A DNA stretch of 43,806 nt, taken from the NCBI RefSeq assembly GCF_013464915.1, contig NZ_RAVT01000042.1, forward strand, positions 22,915 through 66,720. Reading direction: 5' to 3'. Each line of letters opens with the position of its first letter. The stretch's first letter is position 1. The notes below the pieces were generated by a model that ran no database searches, had not been told where the DNA came from, and worked only from the letters and a program-made list of their open reading frames with translations. The stretch is from Stenotrophomonas maltophilia (GTDB lineage: Bacteria > Pseudomonadota > Gammaproteobacteria > Xanthomonadales > Xanthomonadaceae). A program made the translations under genes and the position numbers. Shown piece by piece: positions 1 to 7,675 of the stretch.

Positions 1-68
1 CGGCCGCTGGCCGGCAGATCGGGTATGTCCGTGCGCGTATGGGGATGCCGGCCAGCGGCCGGCACTAC
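1..68. repeat. SMAG-type palindromic repeat pair (first copy cut by window edge)
   Basis: Bases 46-68 form a GTAG-headed palindromic unit in reverse orientation (core GCCGGCCAGCGGCCGGC, ending CACTAC). Bases 1-16 are the remainder of the same unit in forward orientation. The two lie tail to tail with about 29 bases between them. This matches the SMAG family of short repeats scattered through intergenic regions of Stenotrophomonas maltophilia. It sits just downstream of the sodB stop, where such folds can influence the 3' end of the mRNA (inference). Confidence 0.85.
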
Positions 69-85
69 CCCGTGGCCGAGCCCCC

Positions 86-706
86 TCAGCGCAGCTGGCT
101 TTCGGCGAATTCCCAGTTGACCAGCTGCCAGAACGCATCCAGATAGCGCGCGCGGTCATTCTGGTAGTCGGTGTAGTAGGCATGTTCCCAGACATCGCAG
201 CACAGCAGCGGCGTGCTTTCACCCGTCAGCGGCGTGCCGGCATTGCGGGTGGCCTGGATGCCCAGCTGCCCGCCAGGATGCTGCACCAGCCACACCCAGC
301 CCGAGCCGAACAGGCCCAGCGCGGTGCGGTTGAATTCCTCGCGCAGGCGCTGCACGTCGCCGAACTGGCGCTTCACCAGCTCGCCCAGGCGGCCCTGCGG
401 TTCGCCGCCGCCACGGGGCCGCAGGCACTGCCAGTAGAAGCCGTGGTTCCACGCCTGGGCGGCCGCATCGAACAGCTTTCCCTGGGCCTGGCGGACGATC
501 TCCTCCAGTGACGCTTCTTCCCACTCGGTGCCGAGGATGCCGGCATTGACTGCATCCACATAGGCGCGATGGTGGCGGCCGTGGTGCAGCTCCAGGGTCT
601 GTGCGGACAGGTGCGGCTGCAGGGAGCCGGAAAGGTAGGGCAGGGCAGGCAATTCGACAGGCATGGACAGGTTCGTGGCCAGAGGGGCGGCGGCAGCCGG
701 TTCCAT
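86..706 (-). CDS. sodB: Fe-type superoxide dismutase
   Basis: Converts superoxide to hydrogen peroxide and oxygen in the cytoplasm. The 206-residue product aligns along its length with E. coli SodB. Metal ligands are His41 (in ELHHGRHH), His88 (in AQAWNHGFYW), Asp171 and His175 (in DVWEHAYY). Gln84 just before WNH is the iron-enzyme arrangement rather than the manganese one. The ATG at 706 adds a 14-residue alanine-rich lead. The family-typical start would be the second in-frame ATG at 664 (MPVELPALPY). Neither has a strong Shine-Dalgarno, so the start is uncertain. The residues before the Asp ligand are Cys-Cys (LLCCDVWEH), unlike LLTVDVWEH of E. coli. It diverges from the glutaredoxin gene across about 80 bases, a sensible pairing for oxidative and iron-sulfur stress. 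Confidence 0.95.
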   Translation of the reverse strand: MEPAAAAPLATNLSMPVELPALPYLSGSLQPHLSAQTLELHHGRHHRAYVDAVNAGILGTEWEEASLEEIVRQAQGKLFDAAAQAWNHGFYWQCLRPRGGGEPQGRLGELVKRQFGDVQRLREEFNRTALGLFGSGWVWLVQHPGGQLGIQATRNAGTPLTGESTPLLCCDVWEHAYYTDYQNDRARYLDAFWQLVNWEFAESQLR

Positions 707-785
707 CCGCTTACAATGGCGGCTACCGTGGGCAGTCTAGCCGACCACCGCGGTCGGTTTGTCCGGCGAAGCAAGGAGTGAGGTT

Positions 786-1106
786 GTGGCGGTAATGCAG
801 CAAATCCAGGCCGAGGTCGATCGTTACCCGCTCGTGCTGTTCATGAAGGGCACCCCGCAATACCCGATGTGCGGCTTCTCCAGCCGCGCCGTACAGGCGT
901 TGATGGCAGCCGGCGCGGTCACCCTGCGCACCGTCAACGTGCTGGAAGAACCCGAGATCCGCGCCAACCTGCCGCGGTTCTCCAACCTGCCGACCTTCCC
1001 GCAGCTGTTCATCAACGGCGAGCTGATCGGCGGCTGCGACATCGTCCTGGAACTGTTTGAAGCCGGCGAGCTCAAGCGCATCGTCGAAGAGGCGACCCAG
1101 GGATGA
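786..1106 (+). CDS. grxD: Grx4-family monothiol glutaredoxin
   Basis: Small CGFS glutaredoxin, the class that binds and transfers [2Fe-2S] clusters with glutathione rather than reducing disulfides. With the GTG start at 786 it has 106 residues. The active site is C29-G-F-S32. The preceding KGTP, the LPTFPQLFI strand with its cis-proline and the GGCD segment are the glutathione-binding elements. I chose GTG 786 because AGGAG at 774-778 lies seven bases upstream. A TTG at 759 would start before that site and an ATG at 795 lies 16 bases past it. Its stop overlaps the next gene's start (ATGA), so the two are probably translated together. Confidence 0.92.
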   Translation: MAVMQQIQAEVDRYPLVLFMKGTPQYPMCGFSSRAVQALMAAGAVTLRTVNVLEEPEIRANLPRFSNLPTFPQLFINGELIGGCDIVLELFEAGELKRIVEEATQG

Positions 1107-1879
1107 GTGCCTGGCCATCGACGTCACCGGCCAACGGGGCGCTCGATGGCCGCCCGTTGCAGGATCGCGTGGTGCTGGTTGCCGGCGCCGGTGGTGGGCT
1201 GGGCAGTGCAGCAGCCGTTGCCGCCGCCGCCGCCGGGGCGACCGTGGTCCTGCTGGGCCGCAAGCCGCGCCGGCTGGACCGTGTCTATGCCCAGGTCCAG
1301 GCCGTCGGCCCGGAACCGCTGCTGTATCCGCTGGATCTTGAGGGTGCGGGCCCCGACGACTATGCCGAACTGGCCCAGGCCCTGCAGCGCGAGCTGGGAC
1401 GGCTGGATGGACTGCTGGTCTGTGCCGCCCATTTCCCCGGATTGACCCCGTTCGAACTGGCCGACCCCGCCAGTTTCGCCCGTGCGGTGCATGTCACCCT
1501 GACTGCTCCGGCGTGGCTGGCCCAAGCCTGCCTGCCGCTGCTGCGGCAGCGCGAGGATGCGGCCCTGGTGTTTGCGGTCGATGCCGCCGAACGGGTGGGG
1601 CAGGCCTATTGGGGGGGGTACGGCGTGGCCCAGCATGGCCTGCGCGGGCTGATCACCAGTCTGCACGACGAACTCGGTCGCAGCCCGGTGCGGGTCAGTG
1701 GCCTGTACCCGGGCCCCCTGCGCACGGCGCTGCGCGCCCGGGCCTATTCGGTTGACCAGGACCCGGCCGCGCAGGGCCCGGAGGTGGCCGCCGCTGCGGC
1801 CGTGGCTCTGCTGTCCAGCGCTGGCAGCGCCTGGCGGGGCCAGATTCTCGATGCCAGCGGGGCATTTCCCGGCGAGTGA
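1103..1879 (+). CDS. YciK-like short-chain dehydrogenase/reductase family protein, catalytic residues mostly lost
   Basis: 258 residues with a Rossmann nucleotide-binding start (AGAGGGLG, residues 27-34) and overall similarity to E. coli YciK-type SDRs, including a C-terminal PGPLRTALRARA stretch. The usual SDR tetrad is Asn, Ser, Tyr, Lys. Tyr173 is kept in WGGYGVAQ, but the lysine four residues on is Gln177. The serine position 13 residues before Tyr is Asp160. The alpha-4 asparagine aligns with His130, and the NNAG motif reads CAAH around residues 107-110. The fold and cofactor site look intact, so this may be a non-catalytic or repurposed SDR. It starts inside the glutaredoxin stop codon, suggesting a shared function. 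The reading frame is uninterrupted and codon use matches its neighbours, so it is not an obvious pseudogene. Confidence 0.88.
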   Translation: MSAWPSTSPANGALDGRPLQDRVVLVAGAGGGLGSAAAVAAAAAGATVVLLGRKPRRLDRVYAQVQAVGPEPLLYPLDLEGAGPDDYAELAQALQRELGRLDGLLVCAAHFPGLTPFELADPASFARAVHVTLTAPAWLAQACLPLLRQREDAALVFAVDAAERVGQAYWGGYGVAQHGLRGLITSLHDELGRSPVRVSGLYPGPLRTALRARAYSVDQDPAAQGPEVAAAAAVALLSSAGSAWRGQILDASGAFPGE

Positions 1880-1969
1880 GCCCCGGGGAAAGGCGGAGTG
1901 AAGAACCCGTCACGATTGCGTTGCGATCCGGTGCCGTTTGTCGCACAACCGTCACATTGATGGCGTAGC

Positions 1970-1987
1970 GTGTTAATCTAGTGTTAA
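1970..1987 (+). promoter_or_regulatory. 11-bp-phased direct repeat upstream of the TonB-dependent receptor
   Basis: GTGTTAA occurs at 1970-1976 and again at 1981-1987, with TCTA between them, giving an 11-base period. Paired half-sites with this spacing are typical of OmpR/PhoB-family response regulators. The site lies about 125 bases before the receptor start. Regulator and promoter elements are not established. The rest of 1880-2111 holds no gene that I can support. Confidence 0.3.
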
Positions 1988-2111
1988 CCGTTATGGCTGC
2001 CTTCAGCCAAGCGGTAGGGAACCCCAGATAAATCTCCGACCAGCCACCCGCAGGGCTGTTTGGATGCGCTTTTTTTCCGCCATCGCCAACTCGCATCGAG
2101 GCTACCGAAAA

Positions 2112-5100
2112 ATGACCCACCCACTCCGGATGTCCAAGCTTACCCTTGGTCTCGTGGCCGCACTCGCCGCCGCTCCCGCCTTCGCCCAGAGCACCTCTGC
2201 CGGTGTCGGCGGCCAGGTGATGTCCGCCGCAGGCCAGCCTGTCGCCGGCGCTGAAGTCACCATCACCCACACCGAGTCGGGCACTGTTTCGCGTGCCACC
2301 ACCGATGCGTCGGGTCGATACAACGCGCGCGGTCTGCGCGTGGGTGGTCCGTACACCATCACCATCACCAAGTCCGGTGAAGGTACCAAGACCGAAGAAG
2401 GTGTCTTCCTGAACCTGAACCAGGTCAACACCGTCAACGCCAGCCTCGGCGGTGACCTGGCTGCGACCAACCTGGACGCGGTGAACGTTGTCGCCACCGC
2501 GGGCGGCCTGGACCTGTTCAGTGCCAACAAGATGGGCACCGGCAGCAACGTGACCCGCGAAACGATGGACGCGCTGCCGTCGGCCAACCGCAACATCCAG
2601 GACTACATCCGCCTGGACCCGCGCATCTCGCAGGTCAGCAAGGCTGACGGCGCGATCTCGGCCGGTGGCCAGAACACCCGCTACAACGCCATCCGCATCG
2701 ACGGCATCAGCGCCTCCGATCCGTTCGGCCTGGGCTCCAACAACCTGCCGACCGAGCGTCAGCCGGTGTCGATGGACGCCATCCAGGAAATCAACATCGA
2801 CCTGGCCAACTACGACACCACCATCGCCGGTGGTACCGGTGCGGTGATCAACGCCGTGACCAAGTCGGGTACCAACGAGTTCCACGGCACCGTGTACGGC
2901 TCGTACCGCGACAAGGACATGATCCGTACGCGCCTGGAAGGTGACACGACGGACTTCAACGGCTTCAAGGACGAGAAGACCTACGGCATGACCCTGGGCG
3001 GCCCGATCGTCAAGGACAAGCTGTTCTTCTTCACCAACTATGAAAAGTACGAGCGTAGCGGCGGCGGCGTGAGCCTCGGCGAAACCCCGTACAACAAGCC
3101 GAACGGCATCAGCGACGCCGACATCGCCCGCGTGCAGAAGCGCATGTCTGATCTGGGCTACCCGGTCGGCGGCATCGGTGCGCTGGACAACAAGACCTCG
3201 ATCGAAGAGTACGCGATCAAGCTCGACTGGAACATCAACGAGAACCACCGCGCGGCCCTGCGCTACAACAAGATGAAGCAGGACGTCGTCCGCTTCCCGC
3301 AGGTCAACAACAGCGCCATCTCGCTGAGCGACTTCTGGTACACCCAGCCGACCCAGTACGAAACCTGGATGGGTGAACTGTTCAGTGACTGGTCCGAGAA
3401 CTTCTCGACCGAGTTCAAGGTTTCGCACAAGGACTACTCGTCCAACCGCGTTGCTGCCTCGCACCTGCCGCAGATCCGCGTGCGCTTCGGCAACAACTCG
3501 CTGTACCTGGGTACCGAGCAGAACACCCACACCAACATCGTCGAGTCGAAGGAACTGAGCGCCTTCGGTGCCGGTACCTGGTACATCGGTGACCACACCG
3601 TCAAGTTCGGTTTCGATTACACCGACAACGACCTGATGAACTTCTACGGCCGCAACCTGTACGGCGCGTACGAATTCGCCGACCTGGCTGCGTTCGAAGC
3701 CGGTACCCCGTCGGCCTACCAGGTGCGCGTCCCGCGCGCCGGCGGCAGCGTTGACGACATCCCGGCCAAGTTCCACCTGAAGAACACCGGCCTGTTCATC
3801 CAGGACACCTGGGCGATCAACTACAACCTGAGCCTGATGTTCGGTATCCGTATCGACATGCCGGACTTCAGCACCCAGCGCCTGTACAACCCGCGCATCG
3901 AACAGCTGTACGGCTTCAACAACACCCAGCTGGTCGACAAGAAGCTGTTCCAGCCGCGCGTCGGCTTCAACTACACCTTCGACACTGATCGTCCGACCCA
4001 GCTGCGCGGTGGCGTTGGCCTGTTCGGCGGTGCTGCACCGAACGTGTGGCTGGCAGGTGCCTACCAGAACACCGGCCTGAACTACTCCGAGTACAACCTG
4101 ACCCGCAACCCGGGTGGCTTCAGCTTCGACGCCGACAACCCGTACATCCCGAACCCGTCGCTGGCCTCGGCCCGCCAGAACGTCGACCTGATCGCCCCGG
4201 GCACCCGCCTGCCGTCGGTGTGGAAGGCCAACCTGGCGTTCGACCATGAGCTGCCGTGGTACGGCATCGTGGCGTCGGCTGAAGTGCTGTTCACCAAGGT
4301 CAAGGATGGTCTGTACTTCGACCGCCTGGACGTGATGTCCCCGAATGCCAAGCGTTCGGTCGGTCAGGATGGTCGCGCGCTGTACTGGAACGACTACGGC
4401 ATGAACGGCGCCAATGCCGGCCCGAACGGCATGCAGGCTGGCCAGAAGAACGGTCGCGCCTGCTCGGCGACCGATCTGACCTGCCCGGGTGACCGCGTCA
4501 ACCGCCCGGGTGACATCGGCGACGTGATCCTGCTGCGCAACACCGACAAGGGTCGTGGCTCGCAGGCTACCTTCTCGCTGGCCAAGCCGCTGACCGAGAA
4601 CTGGGGCTGGTCGCTGGGTTACACCTACACCCAGTCCAAGGAAGTGAGCCCGCTGTCCAGCTCGCAGAACACCTCGAACTGGAACAACACGCTGAGCCTG
4701 AACGCCAACGACAACGTTGCGTACAACTCGCGCTACGCGATCAAGGACCGCATCACCGGCACCCTGGAGTGGAAGCACAACTTCTTCGGTGACAATGCCA
4801 CCCGCGTTGGCCTGTTCTATGAAGGCCGTTCGGGCCGTCCGTACAGCTACGTCTACTACAACGACGTGAATGGTGACGGTGCCGGTACCAACGACCTGTT
4901 CTACGTGCCGAAGGGCCCGGGTGACGTGATCTTCACCGGTGGTGCCGACATGGAGAAGAAGTTCTTCGAATGGCTGGCGCAGAACCCGGAGCTCGAGGCC
5001 TACCGTGGCAGCGTGGTCCCGGCCAACTCGCACCGCGCCAAGTGGGTCAACAGCTTCGACGTCCGTATCAGCCAGGAATTCCCGGGCTTCGTGAAGGGTC

Positions 5101-5357
5101 ACAAGGGTGAAGTCGCCCTGGACATCATGAATGTCGGCAACCTGCTGAACAAGAAGTGGGGCCTGATCGACGACTACGGCTTCTACGCCACCCGTCGCGT
5201 TGCCAACTACTCGGGTATCGACCCGGCTACCGGCAAGTACCTGTACAACTTCACCGGCCGTACCGACAATTCCTCGATCCAGGAAAACAACAACGACAAG
5301 GGCAACACCGCCGTGTCGCGCTGGTCGATGCAGCTGACCCTGAAGTACAAGTTCTGA
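2112..5357 (+). CDS. Oar-like TonB-dependent outer-membrane receptor
   Basis: Large outer-membrane receptor, 1081 residues from the ATG at 2112. It has a signal peptide (residues 1-25, ending APAFA). A carboxypeptidase-regulatory-like beta-sandwich domain follows (about residues 26-105, with GQPVAGAEVTI). Next comes a plug domain with the YNAIRIDGISASDPF and GTGAVINAVTKSGTNEFHG segments, then a long beta-barrel rich in aromatic and asparagine residues. It ends in Tyr-Lys-Phe, the C-terminal phenylalanine typical of outer-membrane barrels. This matches Oar/OmpA-related receptors of Xanthomonadaceae and myxobacteria; the substrate cannot be told from sequence. GAGG at 2098-2101 supports the 2112 start. 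ATGs at 2064 and 2130 are alternatives. Codon use is exceptionally uniform (AAC, AAG, CTG, GGT/GGC), a sign of high expression. It is followed by a strong terminator. Confidence 0.93.
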   Translation: MTHPLRMSKLTLGLVAALAAAPAFAQSTSAGVGGQVMSAAGQPVAGAEVTITHTESGTVSRATTDASGRYNARGLRVGGPYTITITKSGEGTKTEEGVFLNLNQVNTVNASLGGDLAATNLDAVNVVATAGGLDLFSANKMGTGSNVTRETMDALPSANRNIQDYIRLDPRISQVSKADGAISAGGQNTRYNAIRIDGISASDPFGLGSNNLPTERQPVSMDAIQEINIDLANYDTTIAGGTGAVINAVTKSGTNEFHGTVYGSYRDKDMIRTRLEGDTTDFNGFKDEKTYGMTLGGPIVKDKLFFFTNYEKYERSGGGVSLGETPYNKPNGISDADIARVQKRMSDLGYPVGGIGALDNKTSIEEYAIKLDWNINENHRAALRYNKMKQDVVRFPQVNNSAISLSDFWYTQPTQYETWMGELFSDWSENFSTEFKVSHKDYSSNRVAASHLPQIRVRFGNNSLYLGTEQNTHTNIVESKELSAFGAGTWYIGDHTVKFGFDYTDNDLMNFYGRNLYGAYEFADLAAFEAGTPSAYQVRVPRAGGSVDDIPAKFHLKNTGLFIQDTWAINYNLSLMFGIRIDMPDFSTQRLYNPRIEQLYGFNNTQLVDKKLFQPRVGFNYTFDTDRPTQLRGGVGLFGGAAPNVWLAGAYQNTGLNYSEYNLTRNPGGFSFDADNPYIPNPSLASARQNVDLIAPGTRLPSVWKANLAFDHELPWYGIVASAEVLFTKVKDGLYFDRLDVMSPNAKRSVGQDGRALYWNDYGMNGANAGPNGMQAGQKNGRACSATDLTCPGDRVNRPGDIGDVILLRNTDKGRGSQATFSLAKPLTENWGWSLGYTYTQSKEVSPLSSSQNTSNWNNTLSLNANDNVAYNSRYAIKDRITGTLEWKHNFFGDNATRVGLFYEGRSGRPYSYVYYNDVNGDGAGTNDLFYVPKGPGDVIFTGGADMEKKFFEWLAQNPELEAYRGSVVPANSHRAKWVNSFDVRISQEFPGFVKGHKGEVALDIMNVGNLLNKKWGLIDDYGFYATRRVANYSGIDPATGKYLYNFTGRTDNSSIQENNNDKGNTAVSRWSMQLTLKYKF

Positions 5358-5382
5358 TCAATCAGAGCCTGAAGCAGTAAGT

Positions 5383-5412
5383 GAAAACGGCCGGGGAAAC
5401 CCGGCCGTTTTC
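5383..5412 (+). terminator. Rho-independent terminator of the TonB-dependent receptor gene
   Basis: A perfect hairpin has arms 5384-5395 and 5400-5411 (AAAACGGCCGGG and its complement) around a GAAA tetraloop. The right arm ends in a TTTT run. It lies 26 bases after the receptor stop. The A-rich left arm means it could also act on the opposite strand. Confidence 0.9.
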
Positions 5413-5527
5413 CGTTCAGGCGAAAGTCCTTGCAGGCCACTCTGCATCGGCGTAGCATCCAGAAATGTGCGCGGTGCCAACGCCGCCGATGCGGTCCCGG
5501 AAAGGCGAACGCAGGGAGCACACATCC

Positions 5528-5557
5528 AACGGTCGGGCTTCCCGGCCGTTTTGCTTT
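5528..5557 (+). terminator. Second terminator-like hairpin between the receptor and ppnN
   Basis: Arms 5528-5537 and 5541-5550 pair over ten bases with one G-T pair around a three-base CTT loop. A T-rich tract with a single G and C in it follows. It resembles the hairpin at 5383-5412 in its CGGCCG-type arms. It lies upstream of ppnN, so it ends a separate short transcript (possible small RNA from about 5459) or acts as a leader attenuator; see findings. Confidence 0.7.
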
Positions 5558-5603
5558 TTAAGGGGGCGGCAGTACAGTCGGAAACCTTGAAGGAAGCGAA
5601 AAA

Positions 5604-6998
5604 TTGGATATGACCACGAACGAAAAATCAGCCCGCGCACTGCCGGTGCAGGACGCGCGGATCTACCCGCGCGGTGGGCTGGATGTGCTGTCGCGGGCCG
5701 AAGTAGCCCGCCTGCGCGATGCGTCTGCCGGCGGCATGCACGAGCTGCTGCGCCGCTGTGCGTTGGCCGTGCTGACCAGTGGCAGCGCCTCTGACGATCC
5801 GCGCGCGGCGCGCGATCTCTATCCCGATTTCGACATCCAGGTGGCGCAGCAGGATCGCGGCGTGCGCATCGACCTGGTCAACGCACCGGCGATGGCCTTC
5901 GTCGATGGCGAGATCATCCGCGGCGTTGCCGAGCTGCTGTTCGCGGTGGTGCGTGACCTGGCCTACATGGCCATCGAGATGGGCCCGGCCTACGCGGCCG
6001 AACTGGAGTCGTCCGAAGGCATCACCAATGCGGTGTTCGGCCTGCTGCGCAACGCGCGCATCCTCAATCCGGGCGACCCGAACCTGGTGGTCTGCTGGGG
6101 CGGCCACTCGATCTCTCGCGACGAGTACCTGTACACCAAGCAGGTGGGCTATGAGCTCGGCCTGCGTGGCCTGGACATCTGCACCGGCTGCGGCCCGGGT
6201 GCGATGAAGGGCCCGATGAAGGGGGCCACCATCGCCCATGCCAAGCAGCGCAGGACGGTCACCCGTTACATCGGCCTGACCGAGCCGGGCATCATCGCCG
6301 CCGAGTCGCCGAACCCGATCGTCAACCACCTGGTGATCATGCCGGACATCGAGAAGCGCCTGGAGGCCTTCGTCCGCATCGGCCACGGCATCATCGTGTT
6401 CGCCGGTGGCGTTGGCACCGCCGAGGAGATCCTGTACCTGCTCGGCATCCTGCTGCGCGAGGAGAACAAGGACCTGCCGTTCCCGCTGATCCTGACCGGA
6501 CCGACCGTGGCGGCGCCGTACTTCGAGCAGATCGACCGCTTCATCCGCCTGACCCTGGGTGACGAAGCCGCCGAGCGCTACGAGATCATCATCGGCGACC
6601 CGGTCGCGGTGGCGAAGAAGATGGCCAATGGCATCAAGCGCGTGCGCGAGCACCGCCTGGCGCAGAAGGACTCGTTCTTCTTCAACTGGTCGATCGAGAT
6701 TCCGTGGGAGTACCAGCAGCCGTTCGTGCCTACCCACGAGGCAATGGCGGCGCTGGACCTGCACCACGGGCGTGCGCCGCATGCGCTGGCGGCGGACCTG
6801 CGCCGGGCGTTCTCGGGCATTGTCGCCGGCAACGTGAAGGAAGACGGCATGCGCCGCATCGAAGCGTTCGGGCCGTTCCAGATCCATGGCGACCCGGACA
6901 TGATGCAGGCCCTGGACGGGCTGCTGCGCGCTTTCGTCGAGCAGCGCCGGATGAAGATCTCCGGTGAGTACCAGCCCTGCTACCAGGTGCTGGCCTGA
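5604..6998 (+). CDS. ppnN: PpnN-type pyrimidine/purine nucleotide 5'-monophosphate nucleosidase (LOG family)
   Basis: Hydrolyses the N-glycosidic bond of nucleoside monophosphates to free base and ribose 5-phosphate. In E. coli the family member PpnN (YgdH, 454 residues) is regulated by (p)ppGpp. This 464-residue protein has the full family architecture. An N-terminal domain is followed by the LOG core with GCGPGAMKGPMKGA and the nucleotide-binding AGGVGTAEE loop (residues 267-275, the PGGxGTxxE motif). A C-terminal extension completes it. The start is TTG 5604, with AAGGA at 5590-5594 nine bases upstream. The ATG at 5610 (MTTNEKSA) is an alternative two codons in. It forms a single-gene unit between terminator-like hairpins. 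Confidence 0.93.
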   Translation: MDMTTNEKSARALPVQDARIYPRGGLDVLSRAEVARLRDASAGGMHELLRRCALAVLTSGSASDDPRAARDLYPDFDIQVAQQDRGVRIDLVNAPAMAFVDGEIIRGVAELLFAVVRDLAYMAIEMGPAYAAELESSEGITNAVFGLLRNARILNPGDPNLVVCWGGHSISRDEYLYTKQVGYELGLRGLDICTGCGPGAMKGPMKGATIAHAKQRRTVTRYIGLTEPGIIAAESPNPIVNHLVIMPDIEKRLEAFVRIGHGIIVFAGGVGTAEEILYLLGILLREENKDLPFPLILTGPTVAAPYFEQIDRFIRLTLGDEAAERYEIIIGDPVAVAKKMANGIKRVREHRLAQKDSFFFNWSIEIPWEYQQPFVPTHEAMAALDLHHGRAPHALAADLRRAFSGIVAGNVKEDGMRRIEAFGPFQIHGDPDMMQALDGLLRAFVEQRRMKISGEYQPCYQVLA

Positions 6999-7004
6999 GC
7001 CTGC

Positions 7005-7030
7005 GCCGGCGCGTTGGGGATCGCGCCGGC
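7005..7030 (+). terminator. GC-rich hairpin after ppnN, probable weak terminator
   Basis: GCCGGCGCG at 7005-7013 pairs perfectly with 7022-7030 around an eight-base loop, six bases after the ppnN stop. There is no T tract, so termination would need Rho or the hairpin may only protect the 3' end. A small second hairpin, CGTCAA/TTGACG, lies at 7051-7066. Confidence 0.45.
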
Positions 7031-7110
7031 CGGGGTGGGGCGGGGCGGGTCGTCAAGGCTTTGACGCCCGTCGCCCTGGATTGACCGTTCATCCTGCCGC
7101 CGCTTGCCGG

Positions 7111-7126
7111 TGGCAGGACGATGGCC
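7111..7126 (+). promoter_or_regulatory. Possible sigma-54 (RpoN) promoter of the minor-pilin operon
   Basis: TGGCAGG at 7111-7117 and TGGCC at 7122-7126 give the GG-N10-GC spacing (7112-7113 and 7124-7125) of a -24/-12 promoter. It lies 34 bases before the fimT start codon. The -12 element is imperfect (TGGC for TTGC). Major pilin genes are RpoN-dependent in related bacteria, which makes this plausible but not shown. Confidence 0.25.
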
Positions 7127-7159
7127 CATCGTGGCCATCAACACGCTGGGGAGCGTCCA

Positions 7160-7675
7160 ATGTCTATGCGCCGGCAAAACGGCTTCACGCTGGTCGAGTT
7201 GATGATCACGCTGGTCATCCTGGTCATTCTGGCCAGCATCTCCTATCCCAGCTTCCGCACCGCGATGCGCTCCAACCGCCTGACCACCACCAACAACGAG
7301 GTGATCGGTCTGTTGTCGCTCGCCCGCAGCGAGGCCATCCGCAACCGCCACGGTGGCGGGGTCTGCGGCAGCAGCAACGGCACGTCCTGCGACGGCGAGT
7401 GGAGCAAGGGCATGCTTGCCTGGGGCGACGCCGATGGCGATGGCTCCATCAGCGGCAGCGAAAGCGTGCTGCGCTTCTCCAAGGGCAGCAGCAGCCTGGC
7501 GGTCGAGGTTCCCAGCCAGGCCGTCATCGCCTTCGATTCCCAGGGGCGCCGCCGCGCGTCCGCCGACCAGACCGTGAGCCTGGTGCCGCAAGGCTGCAAG
7601 GCCGGTGACCCCATGCGGACCCTGACCGTGCTGTTCTCAGGGCAGGTCCGCTCCACCGCAGGAACCTGCAAATGA
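7160..7675 (+). CDS. fimT: Type IV pilus minor pseudopilin FimT (GspH family)
   Basis: First gene of the minor-pilin operon. The 171-residue product starts at ATG 7160, with GGGGAG about seven bases upstream. Type III prepilin signal: cleavage after Gly8 before Phe9, with the conserved Glu13 (GFTLVELMITLVIL). One hydrophobic N-terminal helix of about 20 residues is followed by a beta-rich GspH-like domain containing two cysteine pairs. Minor pilins prime pilus assembly, and FimT of some gammaproteobacteria binds DNA during transformation. It acts in the inner membrane and at the pilus tip. Its stop overlaps the pilV start (ATGA). Confidence 0.9.
   Translation: MSMRRQNGFTLVELMITLVILVILASISYPSFRTAMRSNRLTTTNNEVIGLLSLARSEAIRNRHGGGVCGSSNGTSCDGEWSKGMLAWGDADGDGSISGSESVLRFSKGSSSLAVEVPSQAVIAFDSQGRRRASADQTVSLVPQGCKAGDPMRTLTVLFSGQVRSTAGTCK

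Noticed and set aside
1695..5102. Open frame of 1135 codons antisense to the TonB-dependent receptor
   Set aside because: It is produced by the extreme codon bias of the receptor, gives a low-complexity Val/Arg/Gly/Asp protein without domains, and has no ribosome site.
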